NCBI GenBank assembly: GCA_001897525.1 | Contig: MKTB01000017.1 | Location: forward strand, 1 to 64,000 | Reading direction: 5' to 3' | Length of the DNA: 64,000 bases | Source of the DNA: Bacteroidetes bacterium 43-16 | Lineage (GTDB): Bacteria; Bacteroidota; Bacteroidia; Chitinophagales; Chitinophagaceae | Shown here: positions 53,135 through 60,793 of the stretch, in pieces | Numbering within the stretch: position 1 is the stretch's first letter | How the letters are laid out: each line of letters begins with the position of its first letter | The notes under the pieces: model-generated | Told to the model about the DNA's origin: nothing | The model's input: the letters and a program-made list of their open reading frames with translations, nothing else | Databases searched by the model: none | Made by a program: the position numbers and the translations under genes

Positions 53135-53136
53135 TC

Positions 53137-53676
53137 ATGAATATCAGATTAATACTACTTGGTCTATTGTTGTCTGCAGGACTATATTCCTGCTCAGGGT
53201 CTAAGAAAGCTGCCCATAGCAAGGCTAATGATCCCAAGACGGCAAGTACAACAAAAAACACTGCTGCGTCCGGAACGGATAAGGAAAGGAGATCCATCGT
53301 TAATTATGCCCGCACCTTTATCGGGGTTCCTTATCGCTATGGTGGGAATAGCCCTAAAGAGGGTTTCGACTGCTCCGGCTATGTAAAATATGTCTATAAT
53401 AAATTTGATGTAAATGTGCCTCGTGTTACAAGAGATTATGTAAATTTCGGGAAGAGGATCTCATTATCTAAAGTCCGTTTGGGCGACCTGATCCTGTTTT
53501 CTTTATACGATGATAAATCTAAAATCGGACACATAGGGATCGTTTCGGGTATTGATAAAGACCGGGTGATGTTCCTGCATGCCGCTTCCGGCAAGAAGTC
53601 GGGACAGGTGATGGAAAGTGAATTGAGTGGCATTCATCTTTCCCGGATGCTGTTTATTACCCGGGTTTTGGAATAG
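53137..53676 (+). CDS. NlpC/P60 (C40) peptidoglycan hydrolase, lipoprotein
   Basis: A 179-residue protein with lipobox GLYSC (Cys about residue 19), a Ser/Thr/Lys-rich linker and a C40 peptidase domain. The catalytic Cys lies in GFDCSGYVKYVY (about 90) and the His in IGHIGIVSG (about 141). It cleaves peptide cross-links or stems of peptidoglycan in the periplasm. It is co-transcribed with the TRIC-like gene. Confidence 0.92.
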   Translation: MNIRLILLGLLLSAGLYSCSGSKKAAHSKANDPKTASTTKNTAASGTDKERRSIVNYARTFIGVPYRYGGNSPKEGFDCSGYVKYVYNKFDVNVPRVTRDYVNFGKRISLSKVRLGDLILFSLYDDKSKIGHIGIVSGIDKDRVMFLHAASGKKSGQVMESELSGIHLSRMLFITRVLE

Positions 53677-53726
53677 GACTAAGCTTATGCTTCATAAAAT
53701 CGTCTAAGAAAGAAATAAGCTTAGAT

Positions 53727-53861
53727 ATGTTGAAGATGAAACTCAGACCTCTTGTGTACAGTGCCTTCGTGCTTGCCGTGCTCCTGCTGACTTCATGCAG
53801 GGAAAAAAGACCTAAACCTACCCAGTATTATCCCAATGATGCTGTCGTTATGCTTCATTAA
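53727..53861 (+). CDS. 44-residue small lipoprotein
   Basis: A short ORF with a full lipoprotein signal: positive start MLKMKLR, hydrophobic core VYSAFVLAVLLL, lipobox LLTSC (Cys 24), then CREKRPKPTQYYPNDAVVM. It follows the NlpC/P60 gene by 50 bases on the same strand and precedes a terminator, so it is likely the last gene of that transcript. Function is unknown. Confidence 0.75.
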   Translation: MLKMKLRPLVYSAFVLAVLLLTSCREKRPKPTQYYPNDAVVMLH

Positions 53862-53885
53862 ACTGTTTTATAAATCCGGTAAATA

Positions 53886-53917
53886 AAAAAACGCATCAAT
53901 TAATTGATGCGTTTTTT
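53886..53917. terminator. Bidirectional intrinsic terminator
   Basis: A palindrome with ACGCATCAATT arms centred at 53901/53902, flanked by A and T runs. It lies between the small lipoprotein gene and lgt, which converge. Confidence 0.88.
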
Positions 53918-53937
53918 GCTATATATAATTTTTAATA

Positions 53938-54999
53938 TTAATTGGACACTTGCGCCGGTGTTATTTTCTTACTGGTGCGAAACAGTAAGATGGCTCCGGC
54001 TATGATGAGGCAGGTAGAGATCACCTCTGCCTGGGTAGGCTGTAAAGAGCCCATCCAGTCTATCCTTGTATTCACCCTTATTTTTTCTACCAGGAACCTT
54101 TCGATACCATTGAAGATGAGGTACACCCCGAAGAGTTGTAAAGGTCGGTGCAGTCGCTTGCGCAGGCTCATGAGAATAGGGAACAGGATCAGGACACAGG
54201 CAGCAAATTCCCATACAGAGGTCGGGAAGACCGCTGCCGGTAAGGCAAAATTATATTCTTTCTTTTCTCCATTGATGGCCATACCTTCATTATTCACGTT
54301 ATGCGCATAGTTCATCGCTACCATCCATCTTGGGATGCCGTTTGCAGGGTAGTAGATATTAGGCACTTTGCCGTCGAAATGATCCATATCGGCTCCATGA
54401 AGTTTCACGGTATTATTAAAATCTTCCATAGTGGCGCTCACCAGGGTACCATCTGCCTGGGTCACATAAGCACTGTTATAAACACCCCAGTCACCATCAC
54501 CGGAGAAGTGACAGCCCAGGCGACCGATACCATAAGCTAAAATAAGTGCAGGGGCTGCAGCATCACAGAGTTGTTTAAAACTAAGGTTGATCCTTTTCGC
54601 AAAAAAGTAAAGCGCTGCAGTAGCCATGATCAATCCGCCATAGAAGGTAAGACCGCTACGGGAAAACAGGCTGTCTATAGGATCCTGGATAAACTGGTCC
54701 CAGGTTTCTAAAGCATTAAAGATCTTAGCACCCGCAAATCCTGCTATGGCCGCAACAAATATGATGTCTGCTACACGTTGATGCGGGTAAACCTCTACTT
54801 TTTTGCCGGTTTTCTTATCGGTTTTGATTTGCGGTTGTACCAATCCAAGAGCGGCTTTTCTCTTCAGTTCATTACTTATGACCCAGGCACCGGCCAGGAA
54901 GGCCATGGCGACAAAGAAACCGAAGGTCTGTGCATATTTTAAAAACGGAATATCGATCCCGAACACATGATCAAAGAAAAAACCTAGATTTGGATACAT
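53938..54999 (-). CDS. lgt: Prolipoprotein diacylglyceryl transferase
   Basis: A 353-residue inner-membrane enzyme that adds diacylglycerol to the lipobox Cys, and therefore acts on the many lipoproteins in this window. It has seven or more helices, the conserved GRLGCHFSGDGDWG (about residues 163-176), and a C-terminal NGIERFLVEKIR. It is longer than the usual 270-300 residues because of an extra hydrophilic insert with YPANGIPRWMVAMNYAHNV. Confidence 0.93.
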   Translation of the reverse strand: MYPNLGFFFDHVFGIDIPFLKYAQTFGFFVAMAFLAGAWVISNELKRKAALGLVQPQIKTDKKTGKKVEVYPHQRVADIIFVAAIAGFAGAKIFNALETWDQFIQDPIDSLFSRSGLTFYGGLIMATAALYFFAKRINLSFKQLCDAAAPALILAYGIGRLGCHFSGDGDWGVYNSAYVTQADGTLVSATMEDFNNTVKLHGADMDHFDGKVPNIYYPANGIPRWMVAMNYAHNVNNEGMAINGEKKEYNFALPAAVFPTSVWEFAACVLILFPILMSLRKRLHRPLQLFGVYLIFNGIERFLVEKIRVNTRIDWMGSLQPTQAEVISTCLIIAGAILLFRTSKKITPAQVSN

Positions 55000-55117
55000 A
55001 ATGCTTTATGCTTGTATTGCTTGAAGTAAAAGAATGATTTAGCAAATGTAAGATTCACGCAGAAACCGGGCAAATATTACATCCGCCATTTATCAGGGGA
55101 TGGTCAAAAAATGAAGC

Positions 55118-55834
55118 CTATCCCTGTATTTGAATAGAGAAAGTGATCATCCTCGTATTCATTCTATCCACCATATTGGACAGATAGATCGTATTATCCG
55201 GAAAATGCGTATTCAAAAATCCCTGGCTGATCTTGATCTCCGGAGCGATCATAAAGTTGGGGTAATAAAATTCCAGTCCGAACCCGATCTCGGCGGAGAT
55301 ATCGATGGGTTTTACGCGGATCAGCTCATTGGATCTCCTGGAGCGTGCATTGGAAGAAAGGTCATAGTCGAACCTACCGCCCATCAGACCGTAAAAACGG
55401 AAGTTCTGCATACGGTCGCTTTTGAATTTCAGTTGCAAAGGCAATTGGGTATAGATAGACTCTATGGTATTGGTCTCCTCAGTATTGCTGCGCATAGTGG
55501 CCGTAAGTCTTTTTTCGGCAAAGGCTATTTTAGGTACAAAGCGCAGGTCTATGAACTTGGAAAGCCTTAAGCTGCCCATAAGACCGATATGAAACCCTGG
55601 TCCCCAGCCGGGCTGTATAGATTTGATAGAATCATCCATGGTAAAGGCCGCACTGGGACGTATCTTGAATGCAGAAGTGTTCATCCCGAACGATAGCCCG
55701 AAATAATATCTTTTTTGATCATGGTCTTCCATATTCATTACTCCGTCTCTACGGGCAAATACAGCATTGCTGATAGAAATGCAGAGGATTAATAATGTGG
55801 CCCATTTAATATGATATTGACTTCCTTTATTCAT
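55118..55834 (-). CDS. porT: PorT-family outer-membrane barrel (type IX secretion)
   Basis: A 238-residue barrel with a signal peptide (cleavage near VFA). The order YYFGLSFGMNTSAFKI, GPGFHIGLMGSLRLSKFIDLRFVPKIAF, LQLKFKSDRMQNFRFYGLMGG and APEIKISQGF matches PorT-type proteins. It lies 60 bases downstream of ubiE, an arrangement typical of porT in Bacteroidota. PorT is needed for type IX secretion, which fits the two sorting-domain proteins at 9569 and 19274. Confidence 0.85.
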   Translation of the reverse strand: MNKGSQYHIKWATLLILCISISNAVFARRDGVMNMEDHDQKRYYFGLSFGMNTSAFKIRPSAAFTMDDSIKSIQPGWGPGFHIGLMGSLRLSKFIDLRFVPKIAFAEKRLTATMRSNTEETNTIESIYTQLPLQLKFKSDRMQNFRFYGLMGGRFDYDLSSNARSRRSNELIRVKPIDISAEIGFGLEFYYPNFMIAPEIKISQGFLNTHFPDNTIYLSNMVDRMNTRMITFSIQIQG

Positions 55835-55893
55835 TAATGATTCATGTTTTCTTTGATGGAAACGGAAATTAAGGTTTTAATCGTATTCATCCA

Positions 55894-56631
55894 TTATTTT
55901 TCTGCCGTATATAAGGTGGTAATGCCCATAGTTAAAGGACGGGCATGTGCTTTTTTGAAACCGCACCTTTCCAGGATCTTTACAAACTCCTTACCTTCCG
56001 GGAAGGCTGCAACGCTGGCAGGCAGGTAAGTATATGCTGTAGCATCTTTAGAAACCATTTTGCCAATGGTAGGCAAGATATGTTTAAAGTAAAATTTATA
56101 CAACTGGCGGAAAGGGAATTTCTGTGGATGAGAGAATTCTAGGATGGCCAGGCGGCCGCCCGGGCGCATTACCCGGCACATCTGTGTAAGGCCGGCTTCC
56201 AGGTTTTCAAAATTTCTTACCCCGTAAGCACAGGTGATGGCATCGAAATGATTGTCTGCAAACGGCAGGTCCTCACTGTCTCCGTATTGCAAATGTATCT
56301 TATCCGTCAGTTGCCTGTCGGCCATTTTTTTTCTGCCCACTTCCAGCATACCTTCCGAAATGTCTACCCCGGTTACTGCATCAGGATTTAGCTTCAGGCA
56401 GGCAATAGCGAAATCGCCGGTGCCGGTGGCTACATCTAAAACTTGCCTGGGTTGAATAGGAGCTAAAGACCTGATGGCTTTTTTACGCCATCCCTTATCG
56501 ATTCCCATAGAGAGCAGGTGATTGAGAAAATCATATTTTCCTGCAATTCTGTCAAACATACCGGCAACCTGTTCTTTCTTGTTCAGACCGGAATCGGGTA
56601 GTGGGACCACTATCTTCTTTGCTGTATCCAT
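55894..56631 (-). CDS. ubiE: Demethylmenaquinone C-methyltransferase
   Basis: A 245-residue SAM-dependent methyltransferase of menaquinone synthesis (UbiE/MenG). It has VAGMFDRIAGKYDFLNHLLS, LDVATGTGDFAIACL, CAYGVRNFENLEAGL and LAILEFSHP. Three codons before the chosen ATG (56631) are also open. It is upstream of porT. Confidence 0.94.
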   Translation of the reverse strand: MDTAKKIVVPLPDSGLNKKEQVAGMFDRIAGKYDFLNHLLSMGIDKGWRKKAIRSLAPIQPRQVLDVATGTGDFAIACLKLNPDAVTGVDISEGMLEVGRKKMADRQLTDKIHLQYGDSEDLPFADNHFDAITCAYGVRNFENLEAGLTQMCRVMRPGGRLAILEFSHPQKFPFRQLYKFYFKHILPTIGKMVSKDATAYTYLPASVAAFPEGKEFVKILERCGFKKAHARPLTMGITTLYTAEK

Positions 56632-56718
56632 AAGCAGCAAAGTTAATTTATCTAGTTTGAAAATGCCAGACTTAATTTATAGCTAATGTGGAATATTTGA
56701 GAGGAGGAGTATGCTACC

Positions 56719-56760
56719 AAAAAAGAAAACCCAATGAGCATTCATTGGGTTTTCTTTTTT
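56719..56760 (-). terminator. Intrinsic terminator
   Basis: A perfect 19-base stem (56719-56737 and 56742-56760) with a four-base loop and terminal T run. It ends the transcript that contains the 66-residue gene at 56776. Confidence 0.9.
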
Positions 56761-56775
56761 GAACATAAATGAAAT

Positions 56776-56976
56776 TTACATTTTTTTATGCTCCAGTATA
56801 ATTGATTTTCCTTTGGTAGCACTTATGAATCTATTTAGGATGATCTCTTTTTCTCTTTTCTTTTCATTTAACCTGTCTGTGATTTTTTGAGCAATAGCAT
56901 TAAAAACCTCCTCTTGAAAGGAAGCTCTCTCTTTAAGATCCCGTCTGAATGTTTTTATGTTTGCTGATGTTGACAT
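56776..56976 (-). CDS. 66-residue hypothetical protein
   Basis: A short, charged, helical protein (DLKERASFQEEVFNAIAQKI and TDRLNEKKREKEIILNRF). It starts 44 bases after the stop of the disrupted Ntn-hydrolase gene and ends before a strong terminator, so it was probably in one operon with it. Family unknown. If the upstream gene carried the only promoter, the insertion would also have cut its expression. Confidence 0.6.
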   Translation of the reverse strand: MSTSANIKTFRRDLKERASFQEEVFNAIAQKITDRLNEKKREKEIILNRFISATKGKSIILEHKKM

Positions 56977-57020
56977 GATATTACAAAATTACTTAAATTT
57001 AAAATTACCTGTAATTAAAA

Positions 57021-57651
57021 TTAGGTAAAATTTTCGGGTTTTAAAATTTCATTTCCGGAAATAAATCTAAACCCTTCTTTATCAATTACAGCTAGTTTTA
57101 CCACACCGCCAACTGTCGGTATATTTTCTGTGTACTTTTGAAAATTAACTTCAATTTTCATCAATAATGCAGCCAGATCGACTGCTTGTTGCAGGCTTAA
57201 ATCGGCTAGTTTGTTTATTTTCATATCATCGAAAAACTGCATAGGCAGGTATGATTTAGCATTACTTAAGATATCTACAATGAAGTCAGCAGGTAATTCA
57301 GCCCTGTTTACTGCGAGTTTTTCAATTACTTTGTGGATCAATATGGGAGCTATATCTAAAAAGAAATCCAGTTCACCAAATAATATGCGTTCACTGATCC
57401 TGTTCTGCCCGTCACAAACCACCCGGTGAAAATCAGGCATGAGTTTGTACTGCGTTCCGTTAAAGGCGGCTCCTTTATTGTGCTCTTTTGAATTGGGCAG
57501 CACTTCCAGTTTATAAACTATGGTAGTTTCTTTCGTTTTGATGAAATGGGTGAAAATAAAAGTAGTATGTCCTATTTCTTCATAGGCATTGAGGTGTTCT
57601 GCTATTTCTTTGTTGAGATAGGCGGAAAACTCTTTGATTTTGGCATTTATA
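57021..57651 (-). pseudogene. C-terminal part of an Ntn-hydrolase (proteasome-like) gene split by insertion
   Basis: The reading frame is open from the element end to the TAA at 57021 but has no ATG near its beginning. About 208 residues follow, from INAKIKEFSAYLNKEIAEHL to a C-terminal VGGVVKLAVIDKEGFRFISG. That ending is typical of proteasome-type Ntn-hydrolases. Joined at the TATA duplication to the part at 62083-62460, it restores 335 codons in frame. A GTG at 57503 could give a partial product. Confidence 0.75.
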
Positions 57652-57664
57652 TAGTAGTTTAACC
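57652..57664 (+). repeat. Left terminal inverted repeat
   Basis: TAGTAGTTTAACC; pairs with 62070-62082 with a single mismatch at the third base. The next base also matches. Confidence 0.75.
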
Positions 57665-57709
57665 TTTTAAGGTCTTGTTAATTTTGTATATTTGAATAAA
57701 TTTAATTTT

Positions 57710-57955
57710 ATGAACTCAGAGAAAATATTAATACTTAAAGAACTTGCTAAAGATTTGACTGTTGAAGTTAGTAAAAGTGTCAGCTTTAATAAACTAAGTA
57801 TAAATACAGAATTGCCTAAAGACAGATTAGATACCCTTTTGACCGAGTTGGAAAATGAACGCTATATTGATCAGTACATTAAAGAAAATGACGATAATTT
57901 TCTTATTCGTCTAAAAGAGAAAGGTTTTGATGTTGTACGGGATGTTGAGGAGTAA
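57710..57955 (+). CDS. 81-residue winged-helix-like protein of the element
   Basis: A small protein starting MNSEKILILKELAKDLTVEV. The pattern NTELPKDRLDTLLTELENERYI followed by a short DDNFLIRLKEKG wing suggests a winged helix. It is the first gene from the left end, with a TATATTTG element at 57687-57694 upstream. An ATG 18 bases further upstream is possible. It may regulate the element. Its 3' end overlaps the next convergent gene by 53 bases. Confidence 0.65.
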   Translation: MNSEKILILKELAKDLTVEVSKSVSFNKLSINTELPKDRLDTLLTELENERYIDQYIKENDDNFLIRLKEKGFDVVRDVEE

Positions 57956-58187
57956 TTGGCTCAACTAAGTTACCCCAACCTTTATCTTTGTTGTAATTTG
58001 GACGTAACTCTTTATTCTCTCTAAATTCGATTTCTCCAGTATGGTAATTCAATGTCATGTATTGACTTGTTTCTTTAAGATATTTGGACAAAAGCTTATT
58101 CTGTCTGATTTTAAGTATTTCTTCTGCTAATTGTAAGTATTCATTATTCATAACTAATAATTTTCTATAAAATTCCTGAGTGTACAT
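57903..58187 (-). CDS. 94-residue hypothetical protein
   Basis: A helical start (FYRKLLVMNNEYLQLAEEIL) and a Pro/Asn-rich end (LVEPITPQHPVQHQ). It is not recognised. It converges on, and overlaps by 53 bases, the 3' end of the small plus-strand gene. Both may be real, as overlap in this orientation allows both, but confidence is limited. Confidence 0.5.
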   Translation of the reverse strand: MYTQEFYRKLLVMNNEYLQLAEEILKIRQNKLLSKYLKETSQYMTLNYHTGEIEFRENKELRPNYNKDKGWGNLVEPITPQHPVQHQNLSLLDE

Positions 58188-58309
58188 CACATTTGCAACG
58201 CTTATAATGCTTTCTTTTTGATAAAGTACGCTTATCTTTACAGCTTAAATCATTGCTTATAAGAATATAAATAAATCATAAGATATTAGATTATCGTATA
58301 GACTCATAA

Positions 58310-58426
58310 TGTTACTGCTCTAAACTACCACACAGAAACAGTTACGCAAGTATGAGATCAATACGTCCAGTACGGGCGTAGCTGTGTCTTTTGCGTAACT
58401 TAGGCTGTGGTAGGCCTTGAGCAGTG
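58310..58426. ncRNA. Nested-helix region, candidate structured RNA or recombination site
   Basis: Four nested pairings: ACTGCTC 58313-58319 with 58418-58424; CTACCACA 58324-58331 with 58405-58412; AGTTACGCAA 58339-58348 with 58390-58399; TACGTCC 58361-58367 with GGGCGTA 58373-58379, loop AGTAC. In all, 32 paired bases in a 115-base stretch. The ACTGCT..TAAACTACCACA arm recurs as a direct copy at 58465-58483. There is no ORF inside. It may be RNA, a regulatory leader of the gene at 58487, or DNA repeats bound by a protein. Confidence 0.6.
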
Positions 58427-58486
58427 AGAGAATTTCAGTTACGCCTATTTTTATTCATATTAATAACTGCTTAAAACTACCACAAA

Positions 58487-58897
58487 ATGCAAAAGCTAAT
58501 TTTAGTTACTGTGCTATTATGCGTACAGTGTTCTGTTTATTGTCAATCAAGCAAACAGAAAGTTCCACAATCAAAATCCACAACCAAAAAGAACGTACTA
58601 CAGCTTACTCCTTTTCGGACAGAGATATATGACATGAGAAATAATGATACTAAATTAGTATCAATATTCGATGGCCCTCAATCTAATATGTTAGTTACAA
58701 TTGAATCGAAAAGAATTGTATTTCAAAAAGGAACAAAAGAACTGATTTGGATTATCAATTCGAGACAAACAAGTAAAGATCAAACTCAAGTCCACTATAA
58801 TTGCAATAAACAAACAGGTTTCGTACTTAATTATAAGACAAAGGTACTAGCCCAAATTAATGAGCAAACAGAAGCAATGTTTGTGTATTACTTTTAA
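58487..58897 (+). CDS. Secreted hypothetical protein of the element
   Basis: A 136-residue protein with a signal peptide (LVTVLLCVQCSVYCQSS, cleavage about residue 20) and a Lys/Ser-rich linker, then a small beta-rich part with VTIESKRIVFQKGTKELIW. No family is recognised. It is directly downstream of the nested-fold region, so the direct-repeat copy at 58465-58483 lies in its 5' leader. Confidence 0.62.
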   Translation: MQKLILVTVLLCVQCSVYCQSSKQKVPQSKSTTKKNVLQLTPFRTEIYDMRNNDTKLVSIFDGPQSNMLVTIESKRIVFQKGTKELIWIINSRQTSKDQTQVHYNCNKQTGFVLNYKTKVLAQINEQTEAMFVYYF

Positions 58898-58918
58898 AGA
58901 GTATAAGTTGAAAAGTAA

Positions 58919-58944
58919 AAAGGTACAGATTGCTCTGTACCTTT
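58919..58944. terminator. Bidirectional intrinsic terminator
   Basis: An 11-base stem AAAGGTACAGA/TCTGTACCTTT with a four-base loop between convergent genes at 58897 and 58963. Confidence 0.85.
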
Positions 58945-58962
58945 AATAATTAGATGAAACAT

Positions 58963-59856
58963 TTAGGACGCTTCAAAATAATTGTCTTTTGAGTAATTAA
59001 GGAATCTATCAATTGATTCATTGTATCTTAATACAAAATCAATTAATTCCTGTTTAGGCTTTCTGTAGGCACCGTTAATCTTTTTAACTACAGCTCTGAT
59101 TCTACCATCCTCCAACTTATGCAATAAACCACTTTCGAGACTATCTTTCAATTTAAAGTTTAGTAGATCTCTGGCAATATAATTAGCTGAGACAAACCAA
59201 TTGTACAATGAATGATAAGCTCGTCCACCACTCACTTGCTTCTTAGGTAGCAAAATTATCTTTTTCCCATTAAACATTGGAAGAAGACAGTCCTTAGTTT
59301 GCCAATTGTTTGTAGATGAATCAAAATATTCTATCTTAAATGGATATGTATCTATAGAGTATTTATCACAAATCTGCTTAGTATAATTTGCAAAGATATC
59401 TCTACATACATTAGCTAATATATCTGACATAATATCTTGACCAATACCTTTCACTAAGAGTAAAACATTATGAGCCTCATTAGTAATTGACATGCCCTGA
59501 ATAGCAAATTTATTGTTTTGTAATGCATCATAGATTGTTGCAGCCCTAAAGTCAGAAACAGCTTTACCCTTATTTGAACCCGAATACCCTAAATGATATT
59601 CATTAGCTTCATGTAAATGGGATAAGAAGTCCAAACCATTGATTCTATCACCCATCATTACATAATTTCTATTTAATTTAGTTAGAAATTGTGTAATTCT
59701 GTTGTAAACTTCATCAACTAGTTTTACATCTCTATTATTTGCAATTAAAAAAGGACATATAAATGCTTTTTTGTCCTTTAATAATGGTATGTCAAAAAAA
59801 TCAAAATCTTTTGACTTTATTTCAAAGTATTCTGCAAATTGAATATTTGGTTTCAT
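58963..59856 (-). CDS. Unrecognised cargo protein of the element
   Basis: A 297-residue cytosolic protein. Notable segments are KDKKAFICPFLIANNRDVKL, LDFLSHLHEANEYHLGYSGS, HNVLLLVKGIGQDIMSDILA and KKIILLPKKQVSGGRAYHSL. There is no known catalytic motif or membrane segment. Accessory single genes of this size in mobile elements are often defence or toxin proteins, but nothing in the sequence proves it. It is flanked upstream by a probable small RNA gene on the opposite strand. Confidence 0.65.
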   Translation of the reverse strand: MKPNIQFAEYFEIKSKDFDFFDIPLLKDKKAFICPFLIANNRDVKLVDEVYNRITQFLTKLNRNYVMMGDRINGLDFLSHLHEANEYHLGYSGSNKGKAVSDFRAATIYDALQNNKFAIQGMSITNEAHNVLLLVKGIGQDIMSDILANVCRDIFANYTKQICDKYSIDTYPFKIEYFDSSTNNWQTKDCLLPMFNGKKIILLPKKQVSGGRAYHSLYNWFVSANYIARDLLNFKLKDSLESGLLHKLEDGRIRAVVKKINGAYRKPKQELIDFVLRYNESIDRFLNYSKDNYFEAS

Positions 59857-59940
59857 GATTATTCTATGTGTTATTTGTTCATCTCTTAAAATAGGCCGAC
59901 AGGATAAACGTTAATGTCAGGGTCTATTCTATATCAGTAG

Positions 59941-60091
59941 TTGCTAATCTCAATTTTACATAGTAACTTTGTAATATAAAACATACAAGGATAGCAGCGA
60001 GGGTGACTAACCCGCTGAATTTTAAAGCTCGAACTTAAAAAATTTTTTATCCTTTAACCGATTAATGAGACCAATCATTAATCGGTTTTTT
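59941..60091 (+). ncRNA. Candidate small RNA with its own promoter and terminator
   Basis: A TTG (59941-59943), 20-base spacer and TAACTTTG (59964-59971) form a good promoter. About 80 bases later is an intrinsic terminator: AACCGATTAATGA (60056-60068), complement at 60075-60087, T run 60086-60091. Inside is a hairpin (CAGC 59995-59998 and GGGT 60001-60004 with ACCC 60010-60013 and GCTG 60014-60017). No ORF is present. The predicted transcript is about 115 bases (from near 59978), on the plus strand between two minus-strand genes. Confidence 0.6.
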
Positions 60092-60494
60092 ATTGTTGTT
60101 CTAAGTCTTCTGACTCCTTTTCTTTTTTAATGATTTCTCGTTTAACAAATTTAATTATCTCCTCATTTTCGATCTTAATCTTTATTATATCATATATAAT
60201 ACGTTTTTGCTTATACTCTATACCTAAACTATCAAATAGACCTTTTGTATTGACGTAGAAATAATCACCTGCTTTATAGATTTTGAAAGCAGAACCTGTA
60301 TCCTCGGCAATTATTACACCATACAAGTTGTCATCGTTCGGATCATCTTCATTTATTGCAAATCGGATAGATTTATTCTCAGTTATATCTAGATATGGCA
60401 CAGCATCTGTAGAAAAGCCCAATTTTCCTGTTTGATGTATTGTAGCTTTTGCTTTATGGGATATTGTGTCCGCTTCTATGAATTTAAGCCTCAT
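60090..60494 (-). CDS. 134-residue hypothetical protein
   Basis: Starts MRLKFIEADTISHKAKATIH; 24 more codons are open upstream but look non-coding. The core IHQTGKLGFSTDAVPYLDI with NEDDPNDDNLYGVIIAED resembles a small beta-barrel DNA-binding-type fold found as unnamed proteins in Bacteroidota. The C-terminal part is a charged helix. It is upstream of the small RNA's terminator and converges on it. Confidence 0.62.
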   Translation of the reverse strand: MRLKFIEADTISHKAKATIHQTGKLGFSTDAVPYLDITENKSIRFAINEDDPNDDNLYGVIIAEDTGSAFKIYKAGDYFYVNTKGLFDSLGIEYKQKRIIYDIIKIKIENEEIIKFVKREIIKKEKESEDLEQQ

Positions 60495-60793
60495 TATTGC
60501 AAATTTATGGTTTATTTTATAATCCCTTTTAGTTTCTTTTAATTTCTTTATTGTATTTATATGCAAAAATATGTTAAATGTAAATAGTTGTAATTTTTTT
60601 TAAATATAAAAATGTATGATTTTCATTAAATTATAGATTTATATCTAAATTTGATGATCAATTTTTGAATATCATTTTTTAAGTTACGTATAATATAGTT
60701 AATTTCATGTTACAGCCCATCTATATACCATAGACTTCCTTTTATTAAAAAAAGTTGGTTTATTTTTAAATTTTTCAATTTCTTTTTGCTCTC
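60495..60793. other. AT-rich gap inside the element
   Basis: About 300 bases, over 80% A+T in places, with no convincing ORF or structure. It lies between the 134-residue gene and the transposase stop. Confidence 0.4.
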
